A DNA stretch of 64,000 nt, from assembly GCA_035535035.1 (NCBI GenBank), contig DATLQW010000073.1, positions 46,558 through 110,557 of the forward strand. Direction: 5' to 3'. Both the position numbers and the translations under genes were made by a program. The DNA comes from JASHVB01 sp035535035 (GTDB lineage Bacteria > Pseudomonadota > Alphaproteobacteria > Acetobacterales > Acetobacteraceae). Below, in pieces: positions 1 to 8,647 of this stretch (positions within the stretch are counted from its first letter, which is position 1; each line of letters opens with the position of its first letter). Below the pieces are notes generated by a model. That model ran no database searches. It was not told the origin of the DNA and saw only the letters and a program-made list of their open reading frames with translations.

Positions 1-116
1 GTCTTGATCCGCTGCACGTGCGCCGGCGCGATGTCAGGCCGCAGCCGTATCACCACCCGGCCCGGGTTGATGTCCAGGTACAGCATGTTCTCAGGGTCGA
101 GTATCGTGTCGCTCAT
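1..116 (-). CDS. peptidylprolyl isomerase (cyclophilin type), N-terminal part only
   Basis: The first 38 or so codons of a minus-strand gene are visible and the rest lies beyond the left edge. The peptide starts MSDTILDPENMLYLDINPGR and continues with VVIRLRPDIAPAHVQRIKT. This matches the start of cyclophilins, where a first beta strand is followed by the 'DxAPxxVxxIK' helix. No signal peptide is seen, so it is probably the cytoplasmic cyclophilin (PpiB-like) that pairs with the exported one just upstream. The start is 47 bases from the stop of that gene, consistent with one operon. The catalytic core cannot be checked. Confidence 0.75.
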   Translation of the reverse strand, partial: MSDTILDPENMLYLDINPGRVVIRLRPDIAPAHVQRIK

Positions 117-163
117 TGCGAACTCCCGCGGAAAATTGTGCCCGTCTCAGCTACGCCGGGACG

Positions 164-727
164 CTATTTGACGTCCGCCGCGACGCGCATGTGCACGATC
201 CGGTCGGGATCGCTGGTCACCATGCCGTTCGGCCCCGTGCCGCGCTTGATCCTGTCAACATAGTCCATGCCGCGCACCACCTGGCCCCAGATCGTGTACT
301 GCCCATCCAGCGACGGTCCCGGCGCGAACATGATGAAGAACTGGCTGTTGCCGCTGTTCGGATCCGCGCTGCGCGCCATCCCGCAGGTGCCGCGCAGGAA
401 ATGCCGCTTGTTGGTGAACTCGGCGGGCAGGTTGGGCAGATTCGAGCCTCCGGTGCCGGTGCCGGTGGGGTCGCCGCCTTGCGCCATGAAGCCCTCGATC
501 ACGCGATGGAATGGGGTGTTGTCGTAGAATCCCTGGCGCGTCAGCGTCTTGATCCGCGCGACGGTCTTCGGCGCCAGGTCGGGGAACATTTCAATCACGA
601 CCCGGCCGTATTTCAGGTCCATGTACAGCGTATTCCGGGGATTGAGCGCCGGCTGGGCGTGGGCGCCACCGGCCAGGCCGGCGGCGGCCACTGAAACACC
701 GGTGAAGAGCAGGGTGCGTCGGTGCAT
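164..727 (-). CDS. exported peptidylprolyl cis-trans isomerase (cyclophilin)
   Basis: This is a 187-residue cyclophilin that would isomerise Xaa-Pro bonds in exported proteins. Residues 1-24 form a signal peptide ending AHA/Q. It carries RRTLLF, so export could be Sec or Tat. The fold is complete: FHRVIEGFMAQGGD with the catalytic Arg of the FHRxI motif, then the TGTGTGG loop, and a later NSGNSQFFI (usual form ANSQFFI). The length is normal for PpiA-type proteins. A GGAG motif sits about 8 bases before the ATG. The order coaD, this gene, then the second cyclophilin on one strand suggests joint transcription behind gyrA and coaD. Confidence 0.9.
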   Translation of the reverse strand: MHRRTLLFTGVSVAAAGLAGGAHAQPALNPRNTLYMDLKYGRVVIEMFPDLAPKTVARIKTLTRQGFYDNTPFHRVIEGFMAQGGDPTGTGTGGSNLPNLPAEFTNKRHFLRGTCGMARSADPNSGNSQFFIMFAPGPSLDGQYTIWGQVVRGMDYVDRIKRGTGPNGMVTSDPDRIVHMRVAADVK

Positions 728-765
728 GGGGAGACTCCAAAAAACGCGTGATGGCCGGTCCGGTT

Positions 766-1281
766 TCAGCCGCGGATGCGCTGCAGCACGCGTTGCAGCG
801 TGAGCGGCGGCACGAAGGAGGCAATATCGCCGCCGAGCATCGCTACCTCCTTGACCAGGCGGGAGGCGATGAATTGGTGCCGCTCGCTGGCCATCAGGAA
901 CACGGTCTCGATGTCCGGGGCCATGCGATAGTTCATCCCGGCCATCTGGAATTCGTAGTCGAAATCCGATACCGCGCGCAGGCCGCGCACGATCATGCTG
1001 GCGCCGAGCTTGCGGGCGAAGTCGATCAGCAGCGTGTCGAACGGCATGACCTCGATGACCATGCCGTTCTGCGTGGCGATGCCGGCGATTTCCGCCTGCA
1101 CCAGCTCGACCCGCTCCTCCAGCGTCAGCAGCGGGCTCTTGCCGGTATTGATCGCGACGCCGACCACCAGCTTGTCGAGCAATCGCGCGGCCCGGGCGAT
1201 CACGTCGAGATGGCCGTTGGTGACGGGATCGAAGGTGCCAGGATACAGCCCGACGCGCCGTTTCTTCACTGCATCCGCCAT
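766..1281 (-). CDS. coaD: phosphopantetheine adenylyltransferase
   Basis: CoaD transfers AMP from ATP to 4'-phosphopantetheine, the fourth step of coenzyme A synthesis, in the cytoplasm. The 171-residue protein begins MADAVKKRRVGLYPGTFDP and has the nucleotidyltransferase signature PVTNGHLDVI near the N-terminus. It also has RGLRAVSDFDYEFQM for pantetheine binding and the C-terminal ASERHQFIASRLVKEVA segment. The open frame continues 38 codons upstream, but that part reads through a palindromic repeat at 1345-1397 and has no CoaD similarity, so the internal ATG at 1281 was chosen. It lies downstream of gyrA on the same strand, with the repeat between them. Confidence 0.95.
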   Translation of the reverse strand: MADAVKKRRVGLYPGTFDPVTNGHLDVIARAARLLDKLVVGVAINTGKSPLLTLEERVELVQAEIAGIATQNGMVIEVMPFDTLLIDFARKLGASMIVRGLRAVSDFDYEFQMAGMNYRMAPDIETVFLMASERHQFIASRLVKEVAMLGGDIASFVPPLTLQRVLQRIRG

Positions 1282-1344
1282 CGTCGCAAGCACCTCGATC
1301 GTTAGGGACGGAAGCGGCCAGGCCGGCACGGCGAGGCGTGACAA

Positions 1345-1397
1345 CGGCGTAGCAACCTCCGGCGGGAGATTGCTACGCCGCTGCGCTCCTCGCAATG
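1345..1397. repeat. palindromic repeat, family A (partial copy)
   Basis: The element lies between gyrA and coaD. It has the inverted arms GCGTAGCAA and TTGCTACGC and then GCGCTCCTCGCAATG. That last part is the right arm of the repeat seen complete at 9694-9795, 30689-30793 and 47703-47803. The left outer arm (GTCATTGCGAGG) is missing here, so this is a shortened copy. Confidence 0.6.
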
Positions 1398-1408
1398 CCG
1401 GTTTGGCA

Positions 1409-4222
1409 CTAGCCGCCGTCCGGTGGGGCGGAGTCCGGTCCGCCGTTTTCTTCGGTCTCGTCCTCGATCACCGGGAAGACGCTGGTCACGTGTTCGCCGG
1501 CGATCACCCGGAACAGGGTCACGCCCATCGCCTGCCGACCGGTGATGCGCACCTGGTCGGCCGGCACGCGGATCAGCCGTCCGGCATCGGTCACCATCAT
1601 CACGTCATCGCCGGAATGCACCGAGAGGGTCGCCACCACCGCGGTGCCGTTGCGCGGTGCCAGGGCGATGTTGGCAATGCCCTGGCCGCCGCGGCCGCTG
1701 ACGCGATATTCATAAGCCGACGACCGCTTGCCGAAGCCCATGTCGGTGACGGTGAGCAGCAGCTCCTCCGCCGCTTCCAGTTCCGCGACGCGTTCGGCTG
1801 ACAGCGCCACTTCCGCCATCTGCTCTTCGCCTTCAAGTCCCACGCTTTCGGGTCCCGTGCTTTCGGGTCCCGTGCTTTCGACTCCGGGCGCGGCTTCCTC
1901 GTCGCCGTTGCCGTTGCTGCGGCGCTTCGCATTGGCGATGCGCAGATAGGCGGCGCGCTCCTCGATGCTCGAGTCGACGTGGCGCAGCACGGACAGGCTG
2001 ATCACCGCGTCCTTGCCCAACAGGCGGATGCCGCGCACGCCGGTTGAATCGCGGCCGGCGAACACGCGCACGGTCTCGTCGGAAAGCTGGAAGCGGATGC
2101 AGCGGCCGTTGCGCGTCGCCAGCAACACGTCGTCGCCCTCGCGGCAGGTGGCGACGCCGATGAGATGGTCGCCCTCGTCCAGCTTCATGGCGATCAGGCC
2201 GGAGGAGCGCACGTTGCGGAAGTCCGACAGCTTATTGCGGCGCACGTTGCCGAGCGCGGTGCCGAACACCAGATGTAGCGAGTCCCACAGCGTCTCGTCC
2301 TGCGGCAGCGGCAGCACGGTGGTGACGGTGTCGGCGCCGAGTTCCGGCAGCAGGTTGACCAGGGCGCGGCCCTTCGCGTTCGGTCCGGCCTCCGGCAGGC
2401 GCCAGACCTTCTCGCGAAACACTTTTCCCCCGAGCGAGAAGAACAGCACCCATTGGTGGGTGTGCGCGTGGAAGCTGCGGGTAACGATGTCGTCGCCGCG
2501 GGTGCCCGCGCCAGTGCGCCCGCGGCCGCCGCGGTTCTGCGCGCGGAACGTCTCCAACGGCGTGCGTTTGATGAATCCGTCGCGCGTGATGGTGACCACC
2601 ATCTGGCCCGGCTCGATCAGGTTCTCGTCGAGCTGGTCGGCAACTGCCTCGATGATGTCGGTCCGCCGCGGCGAGGCGAGTTCGGCGCGCGCTTTCGCCA
2701 GCTCCGCGCGCATCACCTCCACGCGGCGCGGATGCGAGGCAAGTATCTCCAGCAGATCGCGGATTTCCTCGCCGATCTTGGTAAGATCAGCGTGGATCTT
2801 CTCACGCTCCAGCCCGGTCAGGCGTTGCAGCCGGATGTCCAATATGCCGCGCGCCTGTTCATCCGTCAGGCGCACGGTGTCATCCGGGCTGATCACGTTG
2901 CCCGGCTCGTCGATCAGCGCCAGCAGCGGGGCGATATCGGTCGCCGGCCAGTCCCGCGCGAGCAGCGCGGCGCGCGCTGCGGGCGCGTCGGGGCTGGCAC
3001 GGATCAGGCGGATCACCTCGTCGATGTCGGCGACGGCGATGGCGAGGCCCACCAGATTGTGCGCGCGCTTGCGTGCCTCCGACAGTTCGTAGCGGGCACG
3101 GCGCTCGATCACTTCCTCGCGGAAGCGGATGAAGCAAAGCAACGCGTCCTTCAGCCCAAGCTGACGCGGCTGCCCGCCATCCAGCGCCAGCATGTTGATG
3201 CCGAAAGTGATCTGCAATTGGGTGAAACGGTAGAGCTGGTTCAGCACCACGTCCGGCGTGGCGTCGCGCCGCAGCTCGATCACGACGCGCATGCCGGAGC
3301 GGTCGCTTTCGTCGCGCACCGCGGTGATGCCCTCGACCTGCTTTTCGCGCACCAGTTCGCCGATCCGCTCCAGCAGGGTCTTCTTGTTCACCTGGTAGGG
3401 GATCTCGGTGATGATGATCGCCTGGCGGTCGCGCGCCATTTCCTCGATTTCGGAACGCGCGCGGATGGTGATCGATTCACGGCCGGTCTCGTAGGCGGAG
3501 CGGATGCCGGAGCGGCCGAGAATGCTGGCGCCAGTGGGAAAATCCGGCCCCGGCACGATGCGCATCAACTCGTCGAGCGAGGTGTCCGGCTCGGCCAGCA
3601 ATGCCAGCGTGGCGTCGATGATCTCGCCCGGATTATGCGGCGGAATGTTGGTCGCCATGCCGACGGCGATGCCGTTGCCGCCGTTCACCAGCAAATTGGG
3701 AAAGCTCGCCGGCAGCACCCGCGGCTCATTCTCCTGCTCGTCGTAGTTCGGCTGGAAGTCGACGGTTTCCTTGTCGATGTCGGCCAGCAGCAGCGTGGCG
3801 GCCTTGGCGAGGCGCACCTCGGTGTAGCGTTCGGCTGCGGGGTTGTCGCCGTCCACCGAGCCGAAATTGCCCTGCCCGTCGATCAGCGGCACGCGCAGGG
3901 AGAACGGCTGCACCATGCGCACCAGGGCGTCGTAGATCGCCAGGTTGCCGTGCGGGTGGTACTTGCCCATCACGTCGCCGACCACGCGGGCGGACTTGCG
4001 ATACGGCTTGTCCGGCGTGTAGCCGGCCTCGTGCATGCCGAACAGGATGCGGCGATGCACCGGCTTCAGCCCGTCGCGCGCATCCGGCAAGGCGCGCGCC
4101 ACGATCACGCTCATGGCGTAGTCGAGGTAGGAGCTGCGCATCTCCTCCTCGATCGTCACCGGCTGGGTGTCTTCGGGCGGGCCGGGGGGCGGGGCCGCCG
4201 GGTCTTGGGGGGTGTCGCTCAA
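1409..4222 (-). CDS. gyrA: DNA gyrase subunit A
   Basis: GyrA is the breakage-reunion subunit of gyrase, acting with GyrB to introduce negative supercoils. The 937-residue protein has the winged helix and tower domains, with catalytic Tyr133 in AAERYTEVRL (E. coli Tyr122). The C-terminal pinwheel carries a GyrA box, seen as NRGGRGRTG. The quinolone region reads KYHPHGNLAIYDAL, so E. coli Asp82 and Ser83 are Asn93 and Leu94 here, while Asp87 is kept as Asp98. The start is a TTG with a weak ribosome site; MSDTPQ is the most upstream option. A low-complexity insert near 1835-1905, rich in Gly, Pro, Glu and Ser, interrupts the C-terminal domain. ParC is unlikely because the GyrA box is present. 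Confidence 0.95.
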   Translation of the reverse strand: MSDTPQDPAAPPPGPPEDTQPVTIEEEMRSSYLDYAMSVIVARALPDARDGLKPVHRRILFGMHEAGYTPDKPYRKSARVVGDVMGKYHPHGNLAIYDALVRMVQPFSLRVPLIDGQGNFGSVDGDNPAAERYTEVRLAKAATLLLADIDKETVDFQPNYDEQENEPRVLPASFPNLLVNGGNGIAVGMATNIPPHNPGEIIDATLALLAEPDTSLDELMRIVPGPDFPTGASILGRSGIRSAYETGRESITIRARSEIEEMARDRQAIIITEIPYQVNKKTLLERIGELVREKQVEGITAVRDESDRSGMRVVIELRRDATPDVVLNQLYRFTQLQITFGINMLALDGGQPRQLGLKDALLCFIRFREEVIERRARYELSEARKRAHNLVGLAIAVADIDEVIRLIRASPDAPAARAALLARDWPATDIAPLLALIDEPGNVISPDDTVRLTDEQARGILDIRLQRLTGLEREKIHADLTKIGEEIRDLLEILASHPRRVEVMRAELAKARAELASPRRTDIIEAVADQLDENLIEPGQMVVTITRDGFIKRTPLETFRAQNRGGRGRTGAGTRGDDIVTRSFHAHTHQWVLFFSLGGKVFREKVWRLPEAGPNAKGRALVNLLPELGADTVTTVLPLPQDETLWDSLHLVFGTALGNVRRNKLSDFRNVRSSGLIAMKLDEGDHLIGVATCREGDDVLLATRNGRCIRFQLSDETVRVFAGRDSTGVRGIRLLGKDAVISLSVLRHVDSSIEERAAYLRIANAKRRSNGNGDEEAAPGVESTGPESTGPESVGLEGEEQMAEVALSAERVAELEAAEELLLTVTDMGFGKRSSAYEYRVSGRGGQGIANIALAPRNGTAVVATLSVHSGDDVMMVTDAGRLIRVPADQVRITGRQAMGVTLFRVIAGEHVTSVFPVIEDETEENGGPDSAPPDGG

Positions 4223-4577
4223 TCGGGGCTCTGTCGGTTCATCGGGCGGCGGCGGGCGGGCCGGATCGGGCGGGGCCGCTGCACTGCGTCATGGGAGGGT
4301 AGATAGGCTGATTCGGGTCGCAAGGCGAGGGGGGGCGGCGGTGTGGGGGATGGCAGCGGCCAGGGCGTGCCGCCGTCGCTGCCGCAACGGCACAAATCAC
4401 GCATGGTAGCCGCGACCCTGGCGCATATCGTCCACCGGCCGCGGAGGGAGCACACTCCGCCAGCTTCCCGTTGGCGCTGGCGCCGCTCGCCGCGCCGGCG
4501 ATTGACGGCAGCGTCGCCTGGCTGCCGACCGGCCGCGGCCAGCCGCGATGGGTCTATAACCATACGGAGGATTCCCA
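4223..4577. other. intergenic region between divergent gyrA and aldolase genes
   Basis: This 355-base spacer separates two divergently read genes, so it must hold both promoters. I see no clear -35/-10 pair and no convincing small gene. It is very GC-rich, with a G-run near 4329-4336 and CGCC-rich tracts. The only good ribosome site is the GGAGG at 4566-4570 serving the aldolase gene. Confidence 0.4.
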
Positions 4578-5357
4578 ATGCCCGACACCATGATGCTGAG
4601 TACGGTCCGCGCCCGCGTATCCGCCGCCGAGTGGCAGGCCCGGCTGGACTGCGCCGCCCTCTACCGCCTGATGGCGCTGCACGGCTGGACCGACCTGATC
4701 TTCAACCACATCACCCTGCGCGTGCCGGGCGAGGGGGAGAAGATCCTGATCAACCCCTATGGCTGGATGTACGAGGAGATCACCGCGTCCTCGCTGGTGA
4801 CGATCGATGTCGAGGGCAACGAGGTCCTCAACCCGCACGGCCGCGACCTGGGCGTGAACTTCGCGGGCTACGTGATCCACAGCGCGGTGCATGGCGCCCG
4901 GCCCGACGTGGGCTGCGTGATCCACACCCATACCCGCGCCGGCATGGCGGTGTCGTCGATGAAATGCGGCTTCCTGCCGATGACGCAGACGGCGATCAAC
5001 TGCTTCCCGGTGGCCTACCACGACTATGAGGGCCCTGCGGTGGATACCGCCGAACGCGAGCGGCTGGTGGCCGACCTGGGCGACCGCAACTATTTGGTGC
5101 TGCGCAACCACGGGTTGCTGGTTTGCGATGCGACAGCGGCCGGTGCGTTCCGCGCGATCCACCAGTTCGAGGCCGCCTGCGCGGCGCAGGTGGACGCCAT
5201 GTCGTGCGGCAAGGACCTGGTGCTGCCGGCCGACGACATCGTTCAGCGCAGCGTCGAACGCCGCGTGCGTGCGGCCACCCGCGCCACGCCCGTCGCGCTG
5301 CACTGGCCGGCGATGCTGCGGATGCTCGACCGCCGCGACCCGAGCTGGCGCGATTGA
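4578..5357 (+). CDS. class II aldolase/adducin family protein
   Basis: The 259-residue protein belongs to the class II aldolase/adducin family, metal enzymes related to L-fuculose-1-phosphate aldolase. Zinc ligands are visible in the HTHTRAG segment and again in RNHGLLV, where family members place their third histidine. The segment FNHITLRVPG near residue 40 is also typical. The protein has no membrane segment and should be cytoplasmic. A strong GGAGG lies 8 bases before the ATG. Family members without close characterised relatives are often annotated only at family level, and substrate cannot be inferred. It precedes an ABC transporter on the same strand, separated by a 340-base spacer with a hairpin, so co-transcription is doubtful. 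Confidence 0.85.
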   Translation: MPDTMMLSTVRARVSAAEWQARLDCAALYRLMALHGWTDLIFNHITLRVPGEGEKILINPYGWMYEEITASSLVTIDVEGNEVLNPHGRDLGVNFAGYVIHSAVHGARPDVGCVIHTHTRAGMAVSSMKCGFLPMTQTAINCFPVAYHDYEGPAVDTAERERLVADLGDRNYLVLRNHGLLVCDATAAGAFRAIHQFEAACAAQVDAMSCGKDLVLPADDIVQRSVERRVRAATRATPVALHWPAMLRMLDRRDPSWRD

Positions 5358-5369
5358 GTCCAGGAAAAT

Positions 5370-5490
5370 CTCTCCCGCCGCGCGGGAGAGGTCGAGGTGC
5401 GAAGCACCGAGGCTGAGGGGCGATCGGGTCGTCCCGCGGCACCCTCACCCTCGGCGCTTGCGCGCCATTCTCGCTTCGCGGGCGAAGGTC
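5370..5490. repeat. palindromic repeat, family C; may act as terminator
   Basis: The element begins 13 bases after the aldolase stop with CTCTCCCGC-CGC-GCGGGAGAG, a perfect 9-bp stem. It continues with GCGAAGCACCGAGG and CACCCTCACCCTCGGCGCTT. A related element is at 19964-20135. The hairpin could end aldolase transcription, but there is no T-tract. The rest of the 5358-5698 spacer shows no gene I can support. Confidence 0.6.
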
Positions 5491-5698
5491 TTTTGCATGC
5501 TGGCGTTTCCCGCGTGACTGAGGCAGGCTGCGGCGCCGGCCTGGGAGCGGCATCCAGCAACACACGAAAACGGGGGCGGTTCAGGCGATGCATCATCGCG
5601 GATTCTGGCGGCTTGCCAACAGCGATCCCTGGTCCTGGGGACCGCGGACAAGGCCCGGCGGCCACGCCGCGCCGCATCGGCCGGAACGTCCCTAGACC

Positions 5699-6640
5699 AT
5701 GTTTGCCTACACCGTTCGCCGTGTCCTCACCACCATTCCAGTCATGCTGGCGGTGGCGTTCTTCGTCTTCAGTCTGCTCTACATCGCCCCCGGCGACCCG
5801 GCCGCGATCATCGCCGGCGACCAGGCGACGCCCGCGGACGTGGAGCGCATCCGCCTCTCGCTGGGATTGGATCGCCCCTTCCTGGTGCGCTTCGGCGAGT
5901 GGCTGTGGCAGATCCTGCACGGCAATCTCGGCACCTCGATCTTCACCAACCTGCCGGTCGCACACATGATCGCGCAGTGCATCGAGCCGACGCTGTCGCT
6001 GATGGTGCTGACCATCATCTTTGCCATCGTCATCGCCATCCCGTTGGGTGTGCTGGCCGCCTGGAAGCACGGCTCGTGGATCGATCGTCTGGTGATGATG
6101 CTCGCGGTGTTCGGTTTCTCCACTCCAGTATTCGTCGTCGGCTATCTGCTCGCCTATGTATTTGCGCTGCAGCTCGACTGGCTGCCGGTGCAGGGTTTCA
6201 ACCCGATCGGCCGCGGCCTCTGGCCGTTCCTGCGCGACCTGATCCTGCCCACCGTGGCGCTGGGACTGATCTTCGTGGCGCTGCTGGCCCGCATCACCCG
6301 CGCCACCATGCTGGACGTACTGAACCAGGACTACGTGCGCACGGCGAAGGCGAAGGGCGTGGGGCAGCGCGACGTGTTGTTCGTGCACGCGCTGAAGAAT
6401 GCCGCGGTGCCGATCGTCACCGTGATAGGCAACGGCGTCGCTTTGCTGATCGGCGGCGCGGTGGTGACGGAAAGCGTGTTCGCGATTCCCGGCCTGGGCC
6501 GGTTGACCGTGGACGCGATTCTGCGCCGCGACTACCCGGTGATCCAGGGCGTCGTGCTGCTGTTCAGCTTCACCTACGTCCTGGTGAACCTGGCCGTGGA
6601 CCTGTTGTACACCGTGTTCGACCCGAGGATCCGCTATTGA
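5699..6640 (+). CDS. ABC transporter permease, dipeptide/oligopeptide type (DppB-like)
   Basis: This 313-residue inner-membrane protein is one of two permeases of a peptide/opine/nickel-type importer. It starts MFAYTVRRVLTTIPVMLAVA, the usual first helix of DppB/OppB proteins, and shows six membrane segments. The EAA loop that contacts the ATPases is LNQDYVRTAKAKGVGQ, and it ends VDLLYTVFDPRIRY like its relatives. It is followed by DppC-, DppD- and DppF-like genes, forming the transport unit. No substrate-binding protein gene is present nearby, so the substrate is unknown. Confidence 0.92.
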   Translation: MFAYTVRRVLTTIPVMLAVAFFVFSLLYIAPGDPAAIIAGDQATPADVERIRLSLGLDRPFLVRFGEWLWQILHGNLGTSIFTNLPVAHMIAQCIEPTLSLMVLTIIFAIVIAIPLGVLAAWKHGSWIDRLVMMLAVFGFSTPVFVVGYLLAYVFALQLDWLPVQGFNPIGRGLWPFLRDLILPTVALGLIFVALLARITRATMLDVLNQDYVRTAKAKGVGQRDVLFVHALKNAAVPIVTVIGNGVALLIGGAVVTESVFAIPGLGRLTVDAILRRDYPVIQGVVLLFSFTYVLVNLAVDLLYTVFDPRIRY

Positions 6641-6658
6641 GCGTACCACCACGCAATT

Positions 6659-6712
6659 CTCCCCCTCCCCTTGCGGGCTTGGTCCGCGAAGCGGACCAAG
6701 GTTGGGCGGAGG
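6659..6712. repeat. palindromic repeat, family B
   Basis: The repeat lies between the two permease genes. It reads CTCCCCCTCCCC, then GCTTGGTCCGC-GAA-GCGGACCAAGG as a strong stem, then TTGGGCGGAGG. A near copy is at 59413-59470 and a half-related one at 56697-56736. A palindrome inside an apparent operon may attenuate or stabilise the mRNA; that is inference. Confidence 0.7.
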
Positions 6713-6737
6713 TGGCCGCACGAAGGACCCGCTCGAC

Positions 6738-7649
6738 ATGAGCATCGCAACCGGCACGGACCATGGTTACGCGGCGGCGCCGGCCCTGCCGGATGTGCTG
6801 CCGCCGGCAAAGCGCCGTGGCCGGATCGGCACGTTCGTCCACCGCCACCCGACCATCGTCCTGGGCGGCACGCTGGTCGGCGTGATGATCGGCATCGCGA
6901 TCTTCGCGCCCTGGCTGGGCACCGTCGATCCGACCGCGCTGGCGCCGGCCCAGCGGCTGCGCCCGCCGTCCGAGGCCTACTGGTTCGGCAGCGACATGCT
7001 GGGCCGCGACATCTATTCGCGCGTGATGTACGGCTCGCGCATCTCGCTGATCGTCGGCTTCTCCGTCGCATTCGTCGCGTCGGCGGCGGGCACGCTGGTC
7101 GGCGTGGTCTCCGGCTTCATCCGCTCGCTCGACTTCATCATCATGCGGGTGATGGACGGGCTGATGTCGATCCCGCCGCTGCTGCTGGCGATCGCGCTGA
7201 TGGCGCTGACCCGCGCCTCGGTGCACAACGTGATCATCGCCATCAGCGTCGCCGAGTTCCCGCGCGTCTCCCGGCTGATCCGCGGCATCGTGCTGTCGTT
7301 GCGCGAACAACCCTATGTCGAGGCGGCGATCGCCTCCGGCACGCGCGTGCCGATGATTATCTGGCGGCACATCATTCCCAATACGCTGGCGCCGCTGATG
7401 GTGAATGCCACCTTCATCTGCGCCTCGGCGATGATCACCGAATCGATCCTGTCGTTCATCGGCGCCGGCACGCCGCCGACCATCCCGAGCTGGGGCAACA
7501 TCATGGCCGAGGGCCGCGCGCTGTGGGAAGTGAAGCCGTTTGTGGTGTTCTTCCCCGCGGTGTTCCTGTGCATCACGGTGCTGGCGGTGAACCTGCTGGG
7601 CGACGGACTGCGCGACGCGCTCGATCCGCGGCTGGCCAAGCGGCTCTGA
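6738..7649 (+). CDS. ABC transporter permease, dipeptide/oligopeptide type (DppC-like)
   Basis: The second permease of the importer has 303 residues. A cytoplasmic N-terminal tail of about 40 residues contains the RRGRIGTFVHRHPTIV stretch typical of DppC/OppC. It is followed by six helices and the EAA loop EQPYVEAAIASGTRVP. The C-terminus, NLLGDGLRDALDPRLAKRL, is a hallmark of the family. The frame is open upstream to 6702, but that part is the palindromic repeat, so ATG 6738 was chosen. It is spaced 5 bases from the ATPase gene that follows. Confidence 0.92.
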   Translation: MSIATGTDHGYAAAPALPDVLPPAKRRGRIGTFVHRHPTIVLGGTLVGVMIGIAIFAPWLGTVDPTALAPAQRLRPPSEAYWFGSDMLGRDIYSRVMYGSRISLIVGFSVAFVASAAGTLVGVVSGFIRSLDFIIMRVMDGLMSIPPLLLAIALMALTRASVHNVIIAISVAEFPRVSRLIRGIVLSLREQPYVEAAIASGTRVPMIIWRHIIPNTLAPLMVNATFICASAMITESILSFIGAGTPPTIPSWGNIMAEGRALWEVKPFVVFFPAVFLCITVLAVNLLGDGLRDALDPRLAKRL

Positions 7650-7654
7650 CGCAC

Positions 7655-8647
7655 ATGGCGTTGCTGGAAGTCGAGAACCTCCAGACCCATTTCAACACAC
7701 CGGACGGCGTGGTGCGGGCGGTCGAAGGCGTGTCCCTGCACGTCAATGCCGGCGAGACCCTGGCGGTGGTTGGCGAATCCGGCTGCGGCAAGTCGGTCAC
7801 CGCGATGTCGATCCTGCGTTTGATCCAGGAGCCCCCGGGCAGGATCAAGGGCAGCATCCGCTTCGACGGCCGCCACCTGCTGAAACTGTCCGAGCCGGAG
7901 ATGCGCGACATCCGCGGCAACGCCATCTCGATGATCTTCCAGGAGCCGATGACCAGCCTCAATCCGGTGCTCACAGTGGGGCGCCAGATCGGCGAGACAG
8001 TGCGGCTGCACCAGGGCATGAATGCGAGAGATGCGGAGCAGAAGGCGATCGACATGCTGACGCTGGTCGGCATTCCGGCACCGGCGCGGCGCGTGCATGA
8101 GTATCCGCACCAATTGTCTGGTGGCATGCGCCAGCGCGTAATGATCGCCATGGCGCTGGCCTGCAACCCCAAGCTGCTGATCGCCGACGAACCGACCACG
8201 GCGCTGGACGTGACGATCCAGGCGCAGATCCTCGACCTGATGCGCGACCTGAAGACGCGGCTGGGTTCGGCGATCATGCTGATCACGCATGATCTCGGCG
8301 TGGTGGCGGAGATGGCGGCGCGGGTCGTGGTGATGTACGCCGGGCGCAAGGTGGAGGAAGCGCCGGTCGGTGAAATCTTCGCCCATCCGCTGCATCCTTA
8401 CACGCGCGGCCTGCTGGGGTCGGTGCCCATTCTCGGCTCGTCGCTGCGCGACGGCGGGCGCAGCAAGCTGGCGGAAATCCCCGGCCTGGTGCCGAGTCTG
8501 CGCGAGAAGATCGTCGGCTGTGCCTTCGCCGGACGGTGTCCGATGGCGACCGCGCTGTGCCGCGAGCGCGCACCGGCGTTTGAAACGAAGGGCCCCGCGC
8601 ACGCCGCCGCCTGCCACTATGCCGAGCGCGAAACGGTCGCCGCATGA
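7655..8647 (+). CDS. ABC transporter ATP-binding protein (DppD-like)
   Basis: This is a 330-residue ATPase of the peptide importer. Walker A is GESGCGKSVTAMS, the signature is LSGGMRQRVMIAMA, and Walker B is LLIADEPTTALDVT. The C-terminal oligopeptide-transporter domain has GCAFAGRCPMATALC, a cysteine pattern found in Dpp/OppD proteins that can bind an iron-sulfur cluster in some homologues. The start follows the permease stop by 5 bases. Its stop overlaps the start of the next ATPase (ATGA), which indicates translational coupling. Confidence 0.93.
   Translation: MALLEVENLQTHFNTPDGVVRAVEGVSLHVNAGETLAVVGESGCGKSVTAMSILRLIQEPPGRIKGSIRFDGRHLLKLSEPEMRDIRGNAISMIFQEPMTSLNPVLTVGRQIGETVRLHQGMNARDAEQKAIDMLTLVGIPAPARRVHEYPHQLSGGMRQRVMIAMALACNPKLLIADEPTTALDVTIQAQILDLMRDLKTRLGSAIMLITHDLGVVAEMAARVVVMYAGRKVEEAPVGEIFAHPLHPYTRGLLGSVPILGSSLRDGGRSKLAEIPGLVPSLREKIVGCAFAGRCPMATALCRERAPAFETKGPAHAAACHYAERETVAA

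Noticed and set aside
2453..4306. Long plus-strand open frame of 617 codons opposite gyrA
   Set aside because: It is an antisense shadow of gyrA: no start signal, Arg/His/Gln-rich composition and no recognisable domain, as often happens in GC-rich genes.
5243..6757. 504-codon minus-strand frame opposite the DppB-like permease
   Set aside because: It reads through the palindromic repeats at both ends and is His/Gln/Arg-rich, matching an antisense shadow.
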